From: Microbispora hainanensis | GTDB lineage: Bacteria; Actinomycetota; Actinomycetes; Streptosporangiales; Streptosporangiaceae | DNA length: 64,000 nt | Assembly: GCF_006874475.1 (NCBI RefSeq) | Contig: NZ_VIRM01000011.1 | Coordinates: 1 to 64,000 of the forward strand | Reading direction: 5' to 3' | Shown: one piece after another, positions 1 through 8,097 of the stretch | How the letters are laid out: the number at the start of each line of letters is the position of its first letter | Position numbering within the stretch: position 1 is the stretch's first letter | Notes under the pieces: generated by a model | Seen by the model: the letters and a program-made list of their open reading frames with translations, nothing else | Told to the model about the DNA's origin: nothing | Databases searched by the model: none | Made by a program: the position numbers and the translations under genes

Positions 1-152
1 CACAGGCACACCACGCAGACAGCCGATGCGAACAGCGTCGGCACGGAAGAACACGACAACGGCACATCACCGGACGAATCAGGAGCAACCCTCATCCAAC
101 GCGACCTCGAAGTACCGCCCTTTTGACGCCTCCTCGTCCCTGACACCGTCCG

Positions 153-206
153 GGGGAGAGGCAGTGTTCGAGGGAGAGGCAGTGTTCGGGGGAGAGGCAG
201 TGTCGA
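153..206. repeat. Tandem repeat, 18-bp unit, three copies
   Basis: Three consecutive 18-bp units (153-170, 171-188, 189-206) share the core GGGAGAGGCAGTGT. The first and second differ at one base; the third diverges in its last bases. The repeat lies in a stretch (1-284) in which I see no convincing gene. An open frame at 26-238 runs through it and would give a six-residue repeat GEAVFE/GEAVFG, but it has no ribosome binding site and no recognisable domain, so I do not call it. Confidence 0.7.
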
Positions 207-284
207 CACTCGGCTCCGCATCCCGTTCAGGCGCTTAGCCCAGGTCCGGCGCCACGCACGGCACTGGCCCCTATGGGGCTGGCC

Positions 285-812
285 TCATGGTGGTGCAGTG
301 CAGCTGTCGAACACCGCCTCTTGGCCCACGCCGCCGCTCACCGCCGTGCGGCGCGGGGCCAGGCCGCGGGCGTCCCGGGAGAACGACGGCGCAGCCTGGC
401 ACATCGCCTCCAGGCGGCTCATCCCGTCCGCGTACAGCCAGTCATAGTCCGCCATGACATACGGGTGCAGCGTGCGCAGCCGCTCCTCGCACTTTTGTAC
501 GGCCGACTTGGTGGTGGGGTCGTCGGCCACGTGCGGCACGGCCTCGCTCCATATCCCGCCGACATCCTTGCCGACATCCTTGCCGACATCCTGCCGACGT
601 CGAGCAGGTCGGCTTCCCCGAGCAAGCGCGCGTCGTGGGCCGGAGCCCAAACGGGCACGGGCGGCCTCCCGTACAGCGCCTCTCACTCGGCCCGCGTCCA
701 GTCCTCCCCCGCCGGTACGCAACCGGCGCAGCCGAGGCAGGGTGAGCCAGCCGGCAACGAGGCCCCCGGGCGTACCAGATTTGTTCCCCGGCCGGCCGAT
801 CAGCCGTACGGG
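285..812 (-). pseudogene. Decayed gene of unknown function (frameshifts plus stop)
   Basis: Protein-like sequence is spread over two minus-strand frames. The upstream part reads GGLVAGWLTLPRLRRLRTGG, a possible end of a membrane segment with a basic flank. The frame then shifts near the G-run at 714-718 to give EDWTRAE, a TGA where Trp would fit, and EALYGRPPVPVWAPAHDARL. It shifts back inside a short repeat (ccgacatccttg, about 560-600), whose third copy lacks one T, to give GGIWSEAVPHVADDPTTKS and HPYVMADYDWLYADGMSRLE before the stop at 285. Joining the frames gives a plausible single protein of about 170 residues. I recognise no family. Sequencing errors could explain the shifts, but three separate lesions favour real decay. 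The 5' limit is uncertain. Confidence 0.45.
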
Positions 813-859
813 TCATTCCGGGCAGACTCCCTGCGGGCAGGCTTATGCGGCGCGCGGAG

Positions 860-1699
860 TCAGCGCAGGCGGGGATCGAGGGCGTCGCGGACGACGTCGC
901 CGAGCAGGAGGAAGCTCAGCACCGTGGCGGTGAGGAACAGCGCGGGGAAGACCAGCAGGTGGGGGTGGTCGGCGAAGAACGTCTGGGCGATGTTCAGCTG
1001 CAGGCCCCACGACACCTCGGGGTACTGCAGGCCGACACCGAGGTAGTCGAGGGTCGCCTCACCGGCGATGACGTTGCCGACGTTCAGCATGGCCACGACG
1101 ATGACCGGCGCGATCGCGTTGGGCAGGATGTGCCGGAACATCAGCCTGCGGTCGCTCGCGCCCAGCATGCGGGCGGCGGCGACGAAGTCCATGTCCTTGA
1201 CGGCGATGACCTGCCCGCGCATCAGCCGGGTCATGGTCGTCCAGCCGAGCAGCACGAGGACCAGTGTCATCGCCCATATCCCGTGGTCGGGGAAGGCGAC
1301 CAGCACGACGGTCGCGCCCAGCACGAACGGGATGCCGAAGAACACGTCGGTGAGCCGGGAGATGAGCGCGTCGACGAGGCCCCCGTAGTAGCCGCCCACC
1401 AGCCCCAGCAGGATGGAGATCAGCAGGGCGAAGACGGTGACCGCGACGCCGACCACGATGGAGGCCCGGGTGCCGTGCACGACCTGCGACCAGTAGTCGC
1501 AGCCCTGCAGGTCATACCCGAACAGGGCGCCGTCGGCCGGGCCGTGTTTCGACATGCGCAGGTTGCAGGCCTCATTGGGGCCGAGGCGGGCGAACAGCCC
1601 GGGGAAGGCCGCCATCGCCAGGGCCACCAGCAGGACGGCGGCCGAGAACCAGAAGACCACCCGGCCGCGCAGCTCTCCCCAGGCGTCACGCGCGAGCAC
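860..1699 (-). CDS. Peptide/nickel-type ABC transporter permease (DppC/OppC family)
   Basis: Inner-membrane subunit of a family-5 peptide importer. A first membrane helix (VVFWFSAAVLLVALAMA) is followed by an extracytoplasmic loop and a five-helix permease core. The EAA-type cytoplasmic loop reads AARMLGASDRRLMFRHILPN, which contacts the ATPase in this family. The C-terminal motif LGVGLQYPEVSWG is typical of DppC/OppC. I chose GTG at 1699, which overlaps the upstream permease by 14 bases; the longer frame to 1744 would add 15 Cys-rich residues translated from within that gene. It is the last gene of a binding protein-permease-permease operon. No ATP-binding subunit follows; the next sequence downstream is a decayed gene. 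The substrate (peptide, nickel or other) cannot be read from sequence. Confidence 0.88.
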   Translation of the reverse strand: MLARDAWGELRGRVVFWFSAAVLLVALAMAAFPGLFARLGPNEACNLRMSKHGPADGALFGYDLQGCDYWSQVVHGTRASIVVGVAVTVFALLISILLGLVGGYYGGLVDALISRLTDVFFGIPFVLGATVVLVAFPDHGIWAMTLVLVLLGWTTMTRLMRGQVIAVKDMDFVAAARMLGASDRRLMFRHILPNAIAPVIVVAMLNVGNVIAGEATLDYLGVGLQYPEVSWGLQLNIAQTFFADHPHLLVFPALFLTATVLSFLLLGDVVRDALDPRLR

Positions 1700-2615
1700 G
1701 GCGGATCCTCGGGTCGAGCACGCCGTACAGCAGGTCGACGGCAAGGTTGGCGAGAATGAAGATCATGACGAGCAGGGTGACGACGCCGACGACGACGGGA
1801 CCCTCCTGGAGCTGGATGGACTGGAACACCTGCTGGCCGATGCCGGGCAGGTTGAAGATGCCCTCGGTGACGACCGCCCCGGCCATCAGGTTGCCGAAGT
1901 CGACGCCGAGGTAGGTCACGACCGGGATGAGCGAGTTGCGCAGCGCGTGCAGCCCCACCACCCGGCGCCGGGACAGGCCCTTCGCGGTCGCCGTACGCAC
2001 GTAGTCGGCGCGCAGGTTCTCCACGAGGGAGGTGCGGGTGAGCCTGGCGACGTACGCCAGGCCGAACGAGCCGAGGACCATGCCGGGCAGCAGGTAGCTC
2101 CCCGGCCAGCCCTCGTCGGTCCCCGCGGTCGGGAACAGCCCGAGATTGAGGCCCAGCACGATCTGGGCCGTGTACCCGACGACGAACACCGGGACCGCGA
2201 TGACGAACGTGGTGCCGGCGAGGACCGCCGTGTCGGCGGCCCCGCCACGGCGCAGCCCGGCCAGGACGCCGAGGCCGATGCCGACGACGAGCTCGAAGAT
2301 CCAGGCGGTCAGCGCGAGCTGCGCGGTGACCGCCCACCGGTCCTGGAGGAGCTCGCTCACCGGCTGGCCGGTGAACGTCTCCCCCAGGTCGCCCCGGAAC
2401 ACCCCGAGCATGTAGTGCCCGTACTGCACGAGCAGCGGCTCGTCGAGGTGGTAGCGCGCCCGCATCACGGCGAGCACCTGCTCGGGCACCGGCTTGTCAC
2501 CCGCGAGCGCCAGGATCGGGTCGCCCGGCAGCGCGAACACCATCGCGTAGATCAGGAAGGTGGTCGCGAAGAACACCGGAACCGCCTGCGCCAGGCGCTG
2601 CGCGGCGTACCTCAC
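1686..2615 (-). CDS. Peptide/nickel-type ABC transporter permease (DppB/OppB family)
   Basis: First permease of the importer, 309 residues, the usual length for DppB. It starts with the classic N-terminal helix (AVPVFFATTFLIYAMVFALPGDP), a periplasmic-type loop (YHLDEPLLVQYGHYMLGVFRGDLG) and the permease core. The coupling loop reads RTATAKGLSRRRVVGLHALRN, followed by IPVVTYLGVDFG and a conserved EGIFNLPGIGQ. The start lies only 7 bases after the stop of the binding-protein gene, so the genes are cotranscribed and probably translationally coupled. Family assignment is firm; substrate is unknown. Confidence 0.9.
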   Translation of the reverse strand: MRYAAQRLAQAVPVFFATTFLIYAMVFALPGDPILALAGDKPVPEQVLAVMRARYHLDEPLLVQYGHYMLGVFRGDLGETFTGQPVSELLQDRWAVTAQLALTAWIFELVVGIGLGVLAGLRRGGAADTAVLAGTTFVIAVPVFVVGYTAQIVLGLNLGLFPTAGTDEGWPGSYLLPGMVLGSFGLAYVARLTRTSLVENLRADYVRTATAKGLSRRRVVGLHALRNSLIPVVTYLGVDFGNLMAGAVVTEGIFNLPGIGQQVFQSIQLQEGPVVVGVVTLLVMIFILANLAVDLLYGVLDPRIRRARA

Positions 2616-2622
2616 CCTCGGG

Positions 2623-4227
2623 TCACCCCTGCTTGACGCTGATGGCGTCGAGGTTGGCGCTGTACGGCGTGACGTTCACTCCGCTGAGCCGGTTGGAGTA
2701 GCCGATCTGGTCCTGCCAGTTCCACAGGGGGATCATCGGCATCTCGGCCAGCGCGATGTCCTCGGCCTTCTGGTAGAGCGGGAGGCTCTCGTCGAAGGTC
2801 GGGGCGATGTTGGCCTGGTGGATGAGGTCGAGGAACTCCTTGTTCTCCCAGCCCATCCGGTTGCCCTCGCCCCACATGGACTCCAGGTAGTTCTGCGGGC
2901 TCGGGTAGTCCATGACCCAGTTGTTGCGGTAGGGCCCGTCCTGCTTGTGGGCGCGGAGCGTCGACAGGTAGTCGGACGCCGGGATCTTGCGGAACTTGAT
3001 GTCGGCGATGCCGAGGTTCTGCTTGAGCTGGTTGGCGACGGCGGTCATCCACTGCTCGTAGCTCGGGTCGGCGTTGGAGAACCACAGGTTCAGCGTGCCG
3101 CTGAAGCCGCCGGCCTGGTCGAACAGCGCCTTGGCCTTGGCCGGGTCGTACGTGCACGCCTCGCCGCAGGCGTTCTCGCGATAGCCGGGCACCAGCGGGG
3201 CCAGCAGCGACGCCATCGGCTTGAACGTGCCGTTGTAGACCGCGTCCACGATGGCCTGCCGGTCGATCGCCATGGAGACGGCCTTGCGCAGGTCGGGGTT
3301 GGCGAACCGCTTGTCGAATACGGGGAAGCCGAGGTAGTCCATCGTGCCGCCGGCCGTCGCCACGAACCGGTCGCCGAGCAGCTTCTTGGCCTCCGGCGCG
3401 CTCGCCGGAGGGATCGTGAGCTGCAGGTCCACCCGGCCGGCCCGCAGGTCGGTGTAGGCGGTGTCGCGGCTGGCGTAGATCTTGAAGGTCACCTCGTCGG
3501 CCTTGGCCGCGCGCTCGCCGCTGTAGGACGGCGACCGCTTGACCTTGATCTGCTTGTCGTGCTCCCAGGCGCCGTCGAGGACGAACGGCCCGTTGCCGAT
3601 CGGCGCCTGGTCGTACGCCTTGAGGTCGTCGAACGCGGCCTTCGGCATCGGCGCGAACGCGATCCACGCCAGCGTGATCGGGAACTGGCTGAACGGCGCG
3701 GTGAGCGTGACCTCAAGGGTGGTGTCGTCGACGACCTTGAGACCGCTCAGCTTGTCGGTGGAGGGCTCCCCGCTTTCGGGGTTGAGCTTGTCGTAGCCCT
3801 CGATCTTGTCGAAGTAGTAGTTGTTGGTCCATCCGTTCGGCCCGTACGCGGCCGCGTTCCACGAGTCGGCGAAGCTCTGCGCGGTCACCGGCTCGCCGTT
3901 GCTGAACTTCCGCCCCGGCTTGAACTTGATCGTCCAGACCTTCTGGTCGGTGCTGGTGATCGACTCGGCCGCCCGCATCTGCGGCTTGCCCGTCGCGGGG
4001 TCGATGGCGACCGGCGTGTCGAACAACGCGTCGAGCACGGTGATCGAGTAGCTGCTCGACGTGTTGCCGGGAGTGAGATGGTCGGGCTCGGTCAGCGCGA
4101 CCGAGAACGCGTTCGCCGCCTTGCCACCACCGCCGCCGCCGTCGGACGACGACCCTCCCCCGCACCCACCGCTCAGCATGATGGCCGCCGCAGCGAGGGC
4201 GGCCGCCCGGCTTCTCGTGACCCTCAC
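2623..4227 (-). CDS. Solute-binding lipoprotein, family 5 (peptide-type ABC importer)
   Basis: Extracytoplasmic binding protein of 534 residues. The N-terminus has a basic region, a hydrophobic stretch and a lipobox-like SGG-C at about residue 22, then a Ser/Gly-rich linker, consistent with membrane anchoring by lipid. Family hallmarks include EPDHLTPGNTSSS near the mature N-terminus, KFSNGEPVTAQSFADSWN, APIGNGPFVLDGAWEHD and PDLRKAVSMAIDRQAIVDAV. GTG at 4227 has GGAGG five bases upstream. It is the first gene of the importer operon, with a 120-bp divergent promoter region shared with the LuxR regulator gene at 4349, which may control it (inference from position only). Confidence 0.9.
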   Translation of the reverse strand: MRVTRSRAAALAAAAIMLSGGCGGGSSSDGGGGGGKAANAFSVALTEPDHLTPGNTSSSYSITVLDALFDTPVAIDPATGKPQMRAAESITSTDQKVWTIKFKPGRKFSNGEPVTAQSFADSWNAAAYGPNGWTNNYYFDKIEGYDKLNPESGEPSTDKLSGLKVVDDTTLEVTLTAPFSQFPITLAWIAFAPMPKAAFDDLKAYDQAPIGNGPFVLDGAWEHDKQIKVKRSPSYSGERAAKADEVTFKIYASRDTAYTDLRAGRVDLQLTIPPASAPEAKKLLGDRFVATAGGTMDYLGFPVFDKRFANPDLRKAVSMAIDRQAIVDAVYNGTFKPMASLLAPLVPGYRENACGEACTYDPAKAKALFDQAGGFSGTLNLWFSNADPSYEQWMTAVANQLKQNLGIADIKFRKIPASDYLSTLRAHKQDGPYRNNWVMDYPSPQNYLESMWGEGNRMGWENKEFLDLIHQANIAPTFDESLPLYQKAEDIALAEMPMIPLWNWQDQIGYSNRLSGVNVTPYSANLDAISVKQG

Positions 4228-4348
4228 TGGTCCTCCACCTCATCCGTCGTGTTGCGGGTGAGGGTAGGAAACGGGGCCGCCGACTGCATCGGAGACTTTA
4301 CGTATTCCTTGCACAACCTTTACCGGGCAGGCTGAGCATGGAGGATCC

Positions 4349-5320
4349 ATGGATGCAATCAGCCTCAGCGCGCGGAGCCTGCACGCCGTCGCCGAACTGG
4401 GTTTCCAGGTGGCCCGGCAGGGGGCGCACGGGGCGATGACCGCGCTGGGCGAGGTCATCCCCGTGGAGGCCTACGAGTTCGTCGCGTTCGACCCGGCGAC
4501 CGGCCGGCACCGTTCGCTGGTGGCGGCGGGGTACGCGCGGGTGGACGACGACGCCGCGGAGGAGTACGCCCGGCTCGACGCGTACCGCCGCGCGATGTCG
4601 CTGCGCACGCCCGTCGTCATGGGCTCCCCCGGCACCGAGCGCTACTTCCGCCGCCACCTGGAGCCGTACGGCTGGCGCGCGGGGATCACGACGCCGCTGT
4701 TCCTGACCGGCGGGCGCTACACCGGGCTGCTGCACGTGAGCTCCCGCGCGGACCTGCCGCCCGAGGCGCCCGCGGTGATCAGCGCGGTCTCCCCCGCCCT
4801 GGCCCACCTCACCGACGTGACCCGCTGCGTCATCGACCCGCTCGGCCTGCCGCCCGGCTTCCACGCCGTGGCGTACGAACGGGGCGGGCGGCGCAGGGAC
4901 GTGGCGGGATGGCCCGCGTCGGAGGCGCTCGCGGCCGAGCCGGCGATGGCGGAGCTGGCCAAGGCGTTCATCGACTCCCGCGAGCTGTCGCGCCGGGGCC
5001 TGTGGCTCGACGGCACCGGCCAGTGGCGCGAGCTGCGCCTCCACCGGGCCGGTGTGGGCTTCCACGGCTCCATCCAGGGCGCGGTCATCGCCGAGCGCCC
5101 GTGCGCCCTCCCCTACGACCTGACCTCGCGGGAGATCGAGGTGCTCACCCGGGTCGCGCAGGGCGACTCCAACCCGCAGATCGCCGCCGCGCTCGTGCTG
5201 AGCGTGCGCACCGTGACCACCCATCTGGAGCACATCTTCGCCAAGCTGGGCTGCGACAGCCGTACGCGCCTGACCACGAAGGTGCTGGCCGAGGGATTGT
5301 GCCGGCTCGACATCCCGTGA
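4349..5320 (+). CDS. LuxR-family transcriptional regulator
   Basis: DNA-binding regulator of 323 residues. The C-terminal 65 residues are a LuxR/FixJ helix-turn-helix: LTSREIEVLTRVAQGDSNPQ, then IAAALVLSVRTVTTHLEHIF. The N-terminal 250 residues look GAF-like (YEFVAFDPATGRHRSLVAAG, GITTPLFLTGGRYTGLLHVS) and carry no phosphoacceptor receiver signature, so an unknown ligand or protein signal is more likely than two-component phosphorylation. ATG at 4349 has GGAGG just upstream. It diverges from the peptide-importer operon, which is therefore a candidate target (inference). Confidence 0.85.
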   Translation: MDAISLSARSLHAVAELGFQVARQGAHGAMTALGEVIPVEAYEFVAFDPATGRHRSLVAAGYARVDDDAAEEYARLDAYRRAMSLRTPVVMGSPGTERYFRRHLEPYGWRAGITTPLFLTGGRYTGLLHVSSRADLPPEAPAVISAVSPALAHLTDVTRCVIDPLGLPPGFHAVAYERGGRRRDVAGWPASEALAAEPAMAELAKAFIDSRELSRRGLWLDGTGQWRELRLHRAGVGFHGSIQGAVIAERPCALPYDLTSREIEVLTRVAQGDSNPQIAAALVLSVRTVTTHLEHIFAKLGCDSRTRLTTKVLAEGLCRLDIP

Positions 5321-5377
5321 CCCCGTAATGATCGCCCTCGCGGGACGCGCCGAGGCCGGGTCCGACATTATTGGCGC

Positions 5378-6193
5378 ATGTCGGTTCACGAGCGTCGGCG
5401 GCTCCCCACGGGTCTGGAGCTGCTGTTCGGCGACGGTGGCGACGGCCGGGTGCTGTCCGTCGAGCTGCCGTCCGGGTCCCTCGTGTGGCCTGACCCCGAC
5501 TACGACAAGCTGCGCACCCATCACCGCCCCTCCTTCTGGCTGAGCGACGAGCCGGTGCCGGCCGGGCTGTGGGCCCGGCTGCGCGCCGAGCACCCCCGGT
5601 CGGGCCTGTGGCCGGTGCTGCTGGAGGACGGCGTGCAGCCCTGGTCGGCCGGGCAGATCGCGCCGGACTCGCCCGCCCAGGTCGACTACTACAGCGCGGC
5701 CGGGTTCATGGCCGAGACCTGGCAGGACCTGCTGCTGGGCCACGAGGCCTACCTCGCGCCGTTCGGGGCCGAGTGCCCCGGGATCGCGCCGCCCGCCGCG
5801 CTCGTGGCCGACCCTGAGGTGGTCGCCGACTGGTACGCCGACGTGGTGGCCGAGCGGATGACGCCGCTGGGGCTCGCCGCGGTGAACCGCGGCGCCGACG
5901 CCATGGTCGCCATGGGCTGGCAGGGGGCGCTGCACCACAACGAATGGACCGTGCCGCTGGCGGCCGTCGTACGCAGCTGGGAGGAACGGTTCGGGGCGCG
6001 GGTGGTCGGCATGGGGTTCAACACGCTGGAGCTCAGCGTCGCCGCGCCGCCCGCCACGCCCGCGCACGCGCTGCACGTGGCGGCCGAGCACTGGACGTTC
6101 TGCCCCGACAGCATCCTTCAGGGCCCCGGCACGCTCGCCGACTACGCCGAGCAGATCGTGGGCCAGAACGCCTGGTCGTTCTGGTGGGATTAG
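5378..6193 (+). CDS. DUF4253 domain protein
   Basis: Cytoplasmic protein of 271 residues of unknown biochemical role. The C-terminal half matches the actinobacterial DUF4253 pattern: a Trp-rich stretch, then WGQ/WQGALHHNEWTVPLAAVVRSWEERFGARVVGMGFNTLEL and a terminal HWTFCPDSI. No signal peptide or membrane segment is visible. It follows the LuxR gene on the same strand after 57 bases, so cotranscription is possible. Family members are common in actinomycetes, often near immunity-like or housekeeping genes; I do not assign a function. Confidence 0.78.
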   Translation: MSVHERRRLPTGLELLFGDGGDGRVLSVELPSGSLVWPDPDYDKLRTHHRPSFWLSDEPVPAGLWARLRAEHPRSGLWPVLLEDGVQPWSAGQIAPDSPAQVDYYSAAGFMAETWQDLLLGHEAYLAPFGAECPGIAPPAALVADPEVVADWYADVVAERMTPLGLAAVNRGADAMVAMGWQGALHHNEWTVPLAAVVRSWEERFGARVVGMGFNTLELSVAAPPATPAHALHVAAEHWTFCPDSILQGPGTLADYAEQIVGQNAWSFWWD

Positions 6194-6237
6194 GGCGATA
6201 ATTACCCGCGGACTGTTGGTGATCGAGGGGAGGCGGT

Positions 6238-7068
6238 TTGAGCGGCACGGAGCCGGGCGGGGGTGAACGGCCCGCGAAGGCGGCGGGTCTGAGCACCGGC
6301 ACCGCGAACATCGCCAGGATGAGCGACTACCTGCTCGGCGGCAAGGACAACTTCGCGGCCGACCGGGAGTTCGCCGAGCGGCTGATGGCCATAGCTCCCG
6401 AGGTCAAGACGATGGCCGTGGACACCCGGGAGTTCCTCGAACGGGTCGTGGGCTTCCTCATCGGGCAGGGCGTGCGGCAGTTCCTCAACATCGCGTCCGG
6501 GCTGCCGACCCGGCGCAACACCCACGAGGTCGCCCAGGAGCTCGCGCCCGACGCCCGCGTGGTGTACGTCGACGACGACCCGGTGGTGCTCAACCACGCG
6601 CGGGCCATGCTCGCCCGCGACCCCGGCACCGGGGTGGTCGACGGCTCGATCCTGCGCCCGGCGGAGATGCTGGCCGACCCCGAGATGCTCCGGCTCATCG
6701 ACTTCGAGCAGCCGGTGGCCGTGCTGATCCCGGCCCGGCTGCAGTATCTTCCCGACGCGGCCGAGCCGTACAAGTGCGTGGCCCAGGTGCGCGACCACCT
6801 CGCCCCGGGCAGCTACCTCGCCATCGGTCACGCCGTCTTCGACAGCCGTCCCGAACTGGCCGCGCCGATCGTCGAGCTGTTCCGGCACATCGTGCCGCAG
6901 GCCCACGACGCGCCGCGCGACCGGGAGAAGGTGCTTCGCTTCTTCGACGGCACCGAGCTCGTCGATCCCGGCCTGGTCTACATCCGCCAGTGGCGGCCGG
7001 ACATCCCGCAGAGCACCGGCCGGGCCCAGCGGGTGTGGATCGTCGGCGGCGTCGGCCGGGTGCTCTGA
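6238..7068 (+). CDS. SAM-dependent methyltransferase (DUF574 / Methyltransf_19 family)
   Basis: Protein of 276 residues from an actinomycete-expanded family. Hallmarks are NIARMSDYLLGGKDNFAADR at the N-terminus, the glycine-rich SAM motif FLNIASGLPT, VVYVDDDPVVLNHARAML for the ribose-binding acid, and GSYLAIGHA. The start is TTG at 6238, chosen because GAGGGGAGG lies directly upstream; no alternative start has a comparable site. Family members are numerous in Streptomyces and relatives and their substrates are mostly unknown. It converges with the lactonase gene, with only 15 bases between the stops. Confidence 0.88.
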   Translation: MSGTEPGGGERPAKAAGLSTGTANIARMSDYLLGGKDNFAADREFAERLMAIAPEVKTMAVDTREFLERVVGFLIGQGVRQFLNIASGLPTRRNTHEVAQELAPDARVVYVDDDPVVLNHARAMLARDPGTGVVDGSILRPAEMLADPEMLRLIDFEQPVAVLIPARLQYLPDAAEPYKCVAQVRDHLAPGSYLAIGHAVFDSRPELAAPIVELFRHIVPQAHDAPRDREKVLRFFDGTELVDPGLVYIRQWRPDIPQSTGRAQRVWIVGGVGRVL

Positions 7069-7083
7069 CGACCTACCGGATCT

Positions 7084-8082
7084 CTACCGGATGAGCACGC
7101 ACGAGGGGGTGCCCACCGCCAGCGCCTGACCGGCCGGCTCGGGCAGCCCGTCCTTGAGCGCCAGCAGGGCGATGGAATCGGACCGCTGGTTGGCGACGTA
7201 GAGGCGGTCGCCGTCGATCGCGAAGTGGCGCGGCCAGCTTCCGCCCGAGGGCACTTCGACCACCATCCTGAGGCGCGGCCCGTCGACCTCGAAGACGCTG
7301 ATGGTGTCCGGCCCGCGGTTGGCGACGTAGAGGTGACGGCCGTCGGCGGACAGCGCGATGTGGGAGGGCAGGTTCTCCTCGCCCTCCAGCACGGCGTCGC
7401 TCGCCCGCACCGCGCCCGCCTCCCGCCACTCGCTGTCGTAGACGCGCACGGTGCCGTCGAGCTCGCCGGTGACGTACCAGTAGCCCTCGTGGTGCAGGAA
7501 GTGCCGGGGGCCGCTGCCGGGGGCCAGCCGTACGGGCCCGTCGGGGTGCGGGCGCATGCCGGGCAGGAAGCGGCGCACCTCGTCGGTGCCGAGGTCGGTC
7601 ACGTACAGCACGCCGTCGGGCCCGAAGACGGCCTCGTGCGCGTGCGGGCACTCCTGCCGGTCGGGGTTCGGGCCGTGGCCCTCGTGCCGGAACGTCAGCG
7701 GCTCGGGCTCGGGCATCCCGTCCTCGCCCAGCCGGTAGGCCGTGACGGTCCCGTCGCCGTAGTTGGCGATCACCAGCCACCGGCCCTCCGGGTCGAGCGC
7801 CAGGTGGCACGGCAGCGAGCCGCCACTGGGATGCTCGGCCAGCAGCCGGGGGGCGGGGTCCTCGTCGGCGAAGACCGCGAGCCCGCCGTCCTCGGCGCGT
7901 TCGAGCACGGCGTACAGCAGCGGCAGCCGCGGGTGCGCGATGACGAACGACGGCCCGGAGACGGCCGTCTCGGCCACCGCCTCCAGCCGCCCGTCCGCGT
8001 GCTGCCGGGCCACCGTCAGGCCGGGGCCCGACCCCTCCGTGTCGGGGGTGTATCCACCGATCACCAGACCGGGTCGGGACAT
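7084..8082 (-). CDS. Lactonase-family beta-propeller protein (Pgl-like)
   Basis: Cytosolic protein of 332 residues with the repeated blade pattern of the YbhE/6-phosphogluconolactonase seven-bladed propellers: GRWLVIANYGDGTVTAYRL, GPRHFLHHEGYWYVTGELDG, GRHLYVANRGPDTISVFEVD and GDRLYVANQRSDSIALLALK. The conserved CPHAHEAVFGPD carries the candidate catalytic or metal-binding His and Glu of the family. Characterised members hydrolyse 6-phosphogluconolactone or related lactones; the exact substrate here is not decided by sequence. It sits just downstream of the Usp gene on the same strand (15-base gap), so it may be the distal gene of that transcript and share its control. Confidence 0.82.
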   Translation of the reverse strand: MSRPGLVIGGYTPDTEGSGPGLTVARQHADGRLEAVAETAVSGPSFVIAHPRLPLLYAVLERAEDGGLAVFADEDPAPRLLAEHPSGGSLPCHLALDPEGRWLVIANYGDGTVTAYRLGEDGMPEPEPLTFRHEGHGPNPDRQECPHAHEAVFGPDGVLYVTDLGTDEVRRFLPGMRPHPDGPVRLAPGSGPRHFLHHEGYWYVTGELDGTVRVYDSEWREAGAVRASDAVLEGEENLPSHIALSADGRHLYVANRGPDTISVFEVDGPRLRMVVEVPSGGSWPRHFAIDGDRLYVANQRSDSIALLALKDGLPEPAGQALAVGTPSCVLIR

Positions 8083-8097
8083 TCGCCCTCCAAAGGA

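Noticed and set aside
26..238. 70-residue plus-strand frame containing the GEAVF repeats
   Set aside because: No ribosome binding site and no similarity recognised; treated as repeat sequence only.
273..1046. Plus-strand open frames of 150-300 residues across 270-1760
   Set aside because: They are antisense shadows of the permease genes and the decayed gene; composition is Arg/Ala/Pro-rich, without domains or ribosome binding sites.
1554..2636. Long plus-strand frame rich in His, Asp, Glu and Gln opposite the permeases
   Set aside because: Typical high-GC antisense frame; the minus-strand permease is fully supported by motifs.
2560..4335. 591-residue plus-strand frame opposite the peptide-binding protein
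   Set aside because: Valine/Arg/Glu-rich shadow; no signal, no motif, overlaps a well-supported lipoprotein gene.
4298..6091. 597-residue minus-strand frame across LuxR and DUF4253 genes
   Set aside because: Shadow of two plus-strand genes with recognisable domains.
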